64,000 nt of DNA from Letharia columbiana (lineage: Eukaryota; Ascomycota; Lecanoromycetes; Lecanorales; Parmeliaceae): positions 365,001 through 429,000 of the forward strand of contig NW_023501083.1 in the NCBI RefSeq assembly GCF_014066305.1, given 5' to 3'. Shown one piece after another: positions 57,454-64,000 of this stretch (positions are counted from its first letter, which is position 1; every line of letters starts with the position of its first letter). A program made the translations under genes and the position numbers. Under the pieces are notes generated by a model that did no database searches, was not told the origin of the DNA, and was given only the letters and a program-made list of their open reading frames with translations.

Positions 57454-57811
57454 AAAGAGGACGCTAGATGACAGAAAACCACCAAGAAAACGAGAGCAGA
57501 CCGGGTCTGGCTATCGAAAAATGGTCGCATGAAGGGGAGTGTTCACGCGATCTTCCGACATGCGCCACGGCCAACGTTGAGTGCAGCGTATGAAGTATCT
57601 GGATCCCTTCCATGTTTGCCGCGGCTCGTCCTCTATGTACTCGTAGTGCCTACAGCCATGGCTTTGAGCTGTTCTTTCTAGATCTAGCCTTTGCGTAGCT
57701 GCTAGGCCGGACTCGAGGGCGCTTGGATTGTCACTCCAGGTGAACGCTGATGACACTGCATAACATCACGATTCAAGTCTGCTTACTGCTGCGTATCTGT
57801 CATCAGCTAAC

Positions 57812-58188
57812 ATGAAACCGAGATTGATCTACGCCTTTCACGTTACAGTCGGCTTTTTTGTTTTCTGCTCCTCAGTCATACTGGTCTTCTCTCTAGCGTC
57901 CCTGGCGGGCGGAAATGATCCTTACCTGTCCTGAAATCAGAAGCACCAAGCGGAGAGGCTTTGTCTCCCCACTTCCTCTTCCTATCTCCTGGCTTCAATT
58001 GCGACTGTTGTCCTTGCGCTCTCGCCAGGTCCGTTTGGGACAAGTGCAAGAGAGCCTTAAGACAGAAGCTAAGCCAAAAAGATCAGGAATTCCAGCTCAG
58101 CGTCTTGAGCAAAGATCTGGAAAATCATCGACAAGGGTACAAGACTGCTCCCTTGCAACTGAGAAGTTTCGAGGTCGTTCCCAATTAG
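57812..58188 (+). CDS. Possible small membrane protein (weak)
   Basis: From ATG 57812 a 40-residue frame carries one clear membrane segment (VTVGFFVFCSSVILVFSLASL) and then stops at about 57932. A second frame ending at 58188 contains a charged helical stretch (KALRQKLSQKDQEF-like). Joined by an intron they could form a small membrane protein, but I could not place a secure splice pair. It is reported only because the hydrophobic segment is distinct. Confidence 0.25.
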
Positions 58189-58309
58189 GCTTAGTAGCTC
58201 TTGGCGTTACGAGTTATTGTACATATATCTTGACACTAAACCCAGGCAAAAAAAGTCTGTTACACATACGGAATAGCATTGGAATCTCAACTTCTTGCTT
58301 ATCTTCGAT

Positions 58310-59274
58310 ATGACGATCGATCAGAGACTCGAAAGTGATTGTCCCATTAAAGGATTCCTGGGTCTTCCCACGGGTAAATCACCCCCGGACCTTGCAATCT
58401 CATCAACAGAGGCTAATACCCTCTGACAGAGATACGGATAGAAATATACTACCATCTTCTGGTCGCACGCAAATGGCCGTATGACGATCGAATTTTTCAG
58501 AACATAGATATTAGTACGAAGAAACGGCCCAGGCTCTGCCAAAACTTCAAGCACATGTCCGAGGTGACAGGGACAAAAACAAACTACTGCCCTGGGGACC
58601 AATACTGCCGCGGGTATCCCGAACTTGGACTTGCACCTGCAATTCTGCGAACCTGCAAAGGAATACACGATGAAGCAGCACCGATTCTCTACAGCAAAAA
58701 TGTGTTCTACTTCCCAATTCCAGACCAATTTAGAACAGCAGGATTCACGAGAGCAGGACCCGCTGAGGAGTTGTGGCTCCGGAGCCAGTGTCTATGGCTC
58801 TTTGGGTACCGTGACGAGGCCTGGCACACACTTTTCTTTGAGATACAGGCTTCTATGTTCGCTCGTTTCCTCCACATGATCGGGAAAGAAAACGCGGCTC
58901 GCCTCACGACACTTCGATTTTTGCTTGGGGATCCGACCACTGAAGGAGGTAGATACGGCCCAAAGACCGGCCAGGTTATGAAAGTCGTGATGCAGTTACT
59001 GTACATGCACGTTCCGGGTCTTCGTGATCTCAATATGCGCTTGGTGGTTAACGACCGGGAACCGTACCACACCTTATGGACGCCTCATCCTACAGTGGAA
59101 CGGGTTCTGTATGACGTTCTAAAGGAAGCCGTTCAGAACCTGCCAGAGTTGAAGCATCTTGAAATTAGAGGGTTTGGAAGGGATCCTGGTGTTAAGAGGG
59201 AGTTGGAAGCCCTCGAGGTAGCCTGTGGATGCCGCAAAGACCAAGCCAAACCTCGGAATCTCACCACCCTGTAG
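58310..59274 (+). CDS. DUF7730-type fungal protein
   Basis: A 302-aa protein in two exons, 58310-58373 and 58430-59274. Splicing creates the family opening FLGLPTEIRIEIYYHLLV, which corresponds to the F-box-like LPxEIRxxIY helix of fungal DUF7730 proteins. The second landmark, APAILRTCKGIHDEAAPILYSKNVF, matches the family's LLRVCRQIxxEAxPILY pattern. The C-terminal part is helical, with LPELKHLEIRGFGRD near the end. These proteins are common in Pezizomycotina and may be F-box-derived, but no partner or substrate is known. A broken relative lies directly downstream on the same strand (59746-60843), suggesting a local duplication. Confidence 0.8.
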
Positions 59275-59745
59275 AGGATGTTTCTTGCTTGATTGTACGG
59301 ATTGTTTGTTTTCACCATCAATTAAGGGCATCTAATTCAGGCATCAACTAGCGTGACCTTTGATGCGATAGTTTGCAAGTATTCTAGTACAATTCTCCAG
59401 AAGTAAAAACCCTCGCATACAGAGGGTCTTTCTCTTGGGGTCAAAGTATACATAAAAGTCTACTCCAAGAATACACGAGTACAAGAGACAAGATGCTTTC
59501 CATAAAACGGAGATGTGGAAAAACAAGAGCGAAAACAAAATCACGGCTAGTCTCAGTATTCTGACTCTCTTACGTGACGGGACGGAAAAACTTTGGGGAA
59601 AATATGTCAGACCTCGCCCGTACACGATTACGTTAGGTACTTCGTCCGGGGTCGCTTGTTGATTAAATCTAATCAGGTTGAGTTAGCACCAGCAGACTAC
59701 CGCGTGATCTAAATCCTTAGACGCGACACGTCCTCACTTCAATCA
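59275..59745. other. Intergenic region, no gene recognised
   Basis: The stretch between the intact and the broken DUF7730 genes. Only motif-free short frames occur. Confidence 0.5.
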
Positions 59746-60843
59746 ATGTCAGCAACAATGACGAAGCGAAAGAGTGAGGAAGAAAAGGCGGTTGGCAAGG
59801 CCAGGAAAAGAGTCCCTTTCAACGTGCCCAAGGATGCAGCTACCTAAGCAATGTATGAGGCAGCCTCCAGGCATCGCTTGCAGCCATTGCTGGTGCTAAC
59901 TTTCCAAATGACAGTAATGCGCGAAAAGCGTCATGCTCGCCCCTGTTACGATTACGGCTCGAGATTCGCGACGAAGTATGGGCAGGAGTGCTAGGAGACC
60001 CGCTCATCCACCTCGAGTATATCGGCAGAAATCCCGCATGAGAAAAGGCAATCCTGGAGACATGTTGTGTGTCAACATGAGTACCCTGAGAATGAAATGG
60101 TCGAAGACTTCACATGGGTTAATATCAATGGCGACGAGGAAACCGTCTGGCGACAACCGCATCATCGCTGTGACGTCGAGCCGGCGTATAAGATTGGCGC
60201 TAACCACCGTCGATCGGATCACGAGTCAATGCACCTGACCGCGCTGAGAGTCTGTCGGCAGATCTACAACGACGCGAACAATATACTTTGGTCGACGAAT
60301 ACCTTTTCTTTCAACGATGCGGCCACCAGCTTGGATCGTTTCATGGACGCACAAACGACGCGCCAAAAGCAGTCGTTGAGAAGGCTGCGGTTGCAGATGG
60401 ACTGGGTCTGGGGGGAAGACAAACCTTGGAACCATGTCCTTGGGATGACGCTCATCAGATCCTTGGCTGGACTGAGGAGTCTGCGCCTGCAGATCAATCA
60501 TTCAATGTATGCCACGCTCTTTCAAGAGGCGAAAGCTCGGGGGAATGAACTCGGCTTATTTCAGACTCGACGTCTGGACTTTGTGCACAAAATGGCGATA
60601 CTGCCATTGACGAACGTCGAAGTCTTTGTCGGCGATCTTTCTCAGCCGTGAAATATGGATGCACCGTGGACGGTAGATGATAGGATCGAATATGCCGAGG
60701 GGATTCGGGGAATACTCCTTGATCCCAAGGGAGCGCAGAGATTTGCCAGGAAACAAGAGTACCTAAAAGAATTCTACCGACAAGAAAGAGAAAAGAGGAT
60801 GGAACGCCAGGCTTTTAGGGATACCAGAGCAGGCCGACCATAA
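59746..60843 (+). pseudogene. DUF7730-type gene, inactivated
   Basis: The remains of a second DUF7730-type gene. A basic N-terminus starts at ATG 59746 (MTKRKSEEEKAVGKARKR) and reaches an in-frame TAA near 59845, just before a good donor (GTATGAGG). The acceptor with branch GCTAAC ends at about 59911. Then comes SPLLRLRLEIRDEVWAGVLGD, whose frame is lost near 60040 before WRHVVCQHEYPENE. The family block LTALRVCRQIYNDANNILW follows, and an in-frame TGA at 60649-60651 separates VFVGDLSQP from PWTVDDRIEYAEGIRGILL, which runs on in the same frame to 60843. Two stops and one frame change make a functional product unlikely, though the 60067-60651 part could still be translated. Confidence 0.7.
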
Positions 60844-61407
60844 GTTCGTAAAAGCTCGACGCGACGCTGTGTAAGATACATAGCTCAAGTAGAGATTGCG
60901 TCGACCCTTTTCTCTTCTTTTGCGGCGAGCTTCCAATGTTTTAGTGCCGATAAGACAGGACAAGACGATCAGTCTTAGCGGCAGGAGGAGGCTTTGGCTT
61001 GATATTATTTTCTGTTCTAATGGGTACGTCGGGTTGGCGACGCTTAAAAGAACTGTCGAGAATAGGAGAAATGATGGGCTTCATGATGGTGTTCGTAGAA
61101 ATTGATAGAAACAAAGGACACGCTTGGATGGCGGAGTCATTCTTCACCTTATGATCAATCAATCTCTATTATTTTTTCGAATAACATCTTGAGAGATTCT
61201 AAGAAGGAAATGCTATCTCTTTCGAAGAGTACTTAATGTCACACAACAAAGCGGCTGTTCTCAATCCTGGCGATTATTATTGACGCTCACGTGACCCGTC
61301 GCAAGACTACTTACGCCATACTTCCCGTCAGCTATACGACGCCACCTGCCCAACGCTCTTCAATAGATCCAGTCCACTATATCTTACCAGAGCAGATTCC
61401 CCAAGTC

Positions 61408-61767
61408 ATGGCCTCACCAGCTCTCCCTTCTGTAGTACCTGGCAATGAGGCTCCATTCTGGAGCTCTCTTGGTGCCCCAATGGTGGAGAACGCCTCGTTC
61501 TTTGCCGCGTTCCTACACTGGCTGGCCATAGCGCTCAAGTGGTTCTTAAGAGCTCTGCTGGTCGTCTTGGCAGTTGGCGTCATTTTGGGCATCGGATCTT
61601 TGATCTTTGGGTCTCTGCCCCTCCAACAGCTTCGCCGCGGTGGCAAACCGAAAATTTCCACGGACGGGGATGCACCGCCGGAAGCTGAATTGGTTGAGTT
61701 GGAGTTTTTGGCTGAAGAGTACGATCCTGCCCAGGATCAAAGCTCTGACAGCGGTGAGGAATATTGA
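61408..61767 (+). CDS. Small single-pass membrane protein, unknown
   Basis: A 119-aa frame from ATG 61408 (context GTCATGG). The N-terminal half is soluble, with PSVVPGNEAPFWSS. One long hydrophobic segment (LHWLAIALKWFLRALLVVLAVGV, continuing to about residue 73) is followed by a basic patch (LRRGGKPK) and a strongly acidic tail ending DSGEEY. This asymmetry fits a single-pass or re-entrant membrane protein. An in-frame extension to 61291 has only a GTG. The family is not recognised. Confidence 0.5.
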   Translation: MASPALPSVVPGNEAPFWSSLGAPMVENASFFAAFLHWLAIALKWFLRALLVVLAVGVILGIGSLIFGSLPLQQLRRGGKPKISTDGDAPPEAELVELEFLAEEYDPAQDQSSDSGEEY

Positions 61768-63488
61768 GAAGTATAAGTTCTCGGAATCGGGTCGAGGTTT
61801 AGGAGCCTCGTTTTGGCTGAAGCCGGGCACATTGGTGGCGAAATAGCAACATGCGTTGCAGGGCGCCTTGCAAGGAAAAGTTATCGACCACAATACAAGG
61901 ATACTTGCGAATTATCCTACAATCTAGTCATTACGGGAAGAGGCCTCAATCTTGCTCAAACGCCATATACCATCGCCCATCACGGGACATCCACGCAGCC
62001 TCTTACTTTGTGGCACTGGGTCCCGTGCCAAGTCCTCCTAGTACGCCGGCTTCATAATCGACTTTCTCCATCCGTTCGCACATTCAACTACGCTCAAGCA
62101 CTGGTCGCAGAGAACAAGGCTTTTCCCTCATCGTCTCCTCCAAAGAGATGCCTTCAGCTCTGCCCGCACGAGACCTTGTCCTTCGGAAGACTACAGCACA
62201 TCCCTAGACTTCCAAATTCCGACAAGTCAGGGAAGACTATTGATGCTCTCGAATATAGCTCCCAGCAACACGTTAGAAATCATGTAAAAAGCCAGGACCC
62301 TAAGGAAGAAAGAACCTATTACGTGCCATTTAGAAACCCGCAAGACTAGGACCATTTAGCGCAAGTGAACGATTTTGGGAATATCTTGAACGGTAGATTC
62401 GCTATCCGTTTGTAATTGCTGTTCTGCTAGTCCCTTTGGTGCGGAGTGGTTACATTTCAGAAGTGCGATACTGTGGAGACACTGTGGACTTACCTAGCGC
62501 CTGCAAATAAGTGGCTGTGTGGCAACCTGGCTGATCCTATCAACCGATACATTGCTAACGAGACTGGCATTGTATGCGACCGGTGTGACACAAGACGAAG
62601 ATTCACTTGATGAAAGGGGTGGAGGACAGTGAAGGAAAACACAGGTGTAACGTCTGTGTGACGGGATTCTTGGGTACAGGAGAGTCGGCAGAAGATCCCA
62701 TTTGGGTTGCACAGTGCGGAGCTTGAGTCGTGTTAGCCGAGAAGTGGAATATTGAGTCCTAGACGAGTATCGTACTTGGCTAGGAACATGGTAGTGACAT
62801 TGTCATCCCAATGATGTGGAAGAGCCTTGATATATTTATCATCGAACCTCTCCATTACTGCTGAGCTCTTGAGGTGTCATGAGAGATAGCATCTCATTTC
62901 GGCACGCCGCCATAAGTATATTGAGCTGGCCATCTTGTGGAGACGCACTTGCGTAGCTCCTGGTGTTTTCTAAGATGTTCAGTCCATTGGTACCCCTGAC
63001 TCAAGCACACGCAGCGCTTCCGACGCAGCTGGGTATAAAACCATGCCTAGACTTAGACCGATTCTCACCTGTCTCGAAGTCTTTGGACAAATCGGGTCTT
63101 CGACGCTCCGTCTCGCCGAAGCTATCGGTATAGGTTCCTACATAGCGATAATGATGTCTACCGATCCACATCCAAGCGCCCTGCTGCACCGCTTCATTTG
63201 CAGTTCATTGACACTCTTCTTTTGTTTCCTTGCCCGGTGAACGAATTGTCTAGAAAAGAATTAAATTTGTTACTAGGGGAAAAGCGGTGAGTTGTTGACT
63301 CCCACAAACTAACATGTTTCATTGGCCAATAGGTCGAAATTTGGTACATGGAATTTGCATAGTTGGGCCCAGACATCTACCCGCCTCGGCTCCATCATCC
63401 GTTGCTCCGAAACCATTTTAATAAATACACAAACCCCAAGCATGCATCTTCACAACAGGCGCGTGCACATCCAACAACGATACAAAAA
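61768..63488. other. Intergenic region, no gene recognised
   Basis: About 1.7 kb. Open frames on both strands (for example 61813-62349, +) lack an ATG in good context or any motif. No repeat was noted. Confidence 0.45.
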
Positions 63489-63983
63489 ATGTTCTGCCGA
63501 CCGAGAACCCAGCTGGAACCCACATCCGACCGACCGACGGACGACGATGAGAGACTGCTTACTGCTACTGCGATAGAGCTCCCTGACTACCCAATCGACG
63601 CCACCGCGGACGCGTCACCGTCTGCCTTCGAACCCGACACGTTGGCCTTGAAGAAAAACTTCAAACCTGCCCTCACGAGACTCTACCCTCCGACCGACCA
63701 CGGCGCATGGCACCTTCTCTGCGTTTTGAAGACCTCGGCAGCTAGGTGGGACACTCCGACATGCCGTCTCCAGCAGTACTTACGAAGTCAATGGGTCATA
63801 CATCTTGCACGACGGTGCAGAGCTGGGATATTAAGACCGGGTCACAGCGGCCTCCGAGACGCTCTAGGTCGGGAAAAGGCAAGGACAATGCTATCTTTGG
63901 AGAGCAGAATGTTGTTCTGGATCGGATACTGGCTCGCGGTCAACGGCCAGCTGGGATTTTTTGCTCGTCACCAGAAACCGTGA
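63489..63983 (+). CDS. Hypothetical protein, 164 aa
   Basis: An open frame from ATG 63489 to 63983 at the window edge. The N-terminal half is acidic and Thr/Ala/Asp-rich; the C-terminal half is basic with hydrophobic residues (LFWIGYWLAVNGQLGFF near the end). No motif is recognised. The composition shift and the edge position make a chance frame, or one exon of a longer gene, quite possible. Confidence 0.3.
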   Translation: MFCRPRTQLEPTSDRPTDDDERLLTATAIELPDYPIDATADASPSAFEPDTLALKKNFKPALTRLYPPTDHGAWHLLCVLKTSAARWDTPTCRLQQYLRSQWVIHLARRCRAGILRPGHSGLRDALGREKARTMLSLESRMLFWIGYWLAVNGQLGFFARHQKP

Positions 63984-64000
63984 AGGATTGTGCTACGCTG

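Overview
The window is genomic DNA of a filamentous ascomycete (Pezizomycotina). Genes carry short GT..AG introns of about 50-100 nt, CYP52, PTH11/rhodopsin-like, fungal HR-PKS and fungal-only DUF families are present, and there are no bacterial operons. Class cannot be fixed from the sequence. All multi-exon models below were assembled by hand from splice signals, reading phase and family motifs.

Layout. 1-7.4 kb: weak or unrecognised coding signals and a seven-exon rhodopsin-like membrane protein (2869-4478, -). 7.5-33.9 kb: a secondary-metabolite cluster. In order it holds a crotonase-fold protein with a signal peptide (7479-8405, +; cluster membership uncertain), a CYP52-type P450 (11901-13767, +), a type III polyketide synthase (14604-15997, -), a 14-exon highly reducing type I PKS of about 2498 aa with KS-AT-DH-cMT-ER-KR-ACP (17671-25966, +), an MFS exporter (27391-29335, -), a WWOX-like SDR (31279-32445, -) and a Rossmann-fold NAD(P)-dependent reductase (32980-33895, -). 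35.2-39 kb: a small membrane protein, an AT-rich RIP-like stretch, and a six-exon three-repeat Myb transcription factor (37565-39052, +). 39-48 kb: gene-poor, with two inverted-repeat mobile elements, a permease pseudogene with several frameshifts, and a DUF7726-like gene. 48.5-64 kb: a divergent pair (DUF7580-type protein and C2H2-finger protein), secreted proteins, one intact and one broken DUF7730-type gene, and small unknown genes.

How the genes may work together. The HR-PKS ends in an ACP and has no release domain. A type III PKS with a complete Cys-His-Asn triad is transcribed divergently from it. The simplest reading is that the HR-PKS makes a reduced, possibly C-methylated acyl chain, and the type III PKS takes it as starter and extends and cyclises it to an alkylresorcinol, alkylresorcylic acid or alkylpyrone. 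The CYP52 enzyme (a family of alkyl-chain hydroxylases), the SDR and the reductase would tailor it, and the MFS protein would export it.

Two short motifs recur in the intergenic regions of this block: AGTCGGG, present as 10-bp-phased direct repeats, and an inverted CGG-N12-CCG site upstream of the MFS and SDR genes. They suggest a shared regulon under a zinc-cluster regulator, but I found no zinc-cluster gene in the window.
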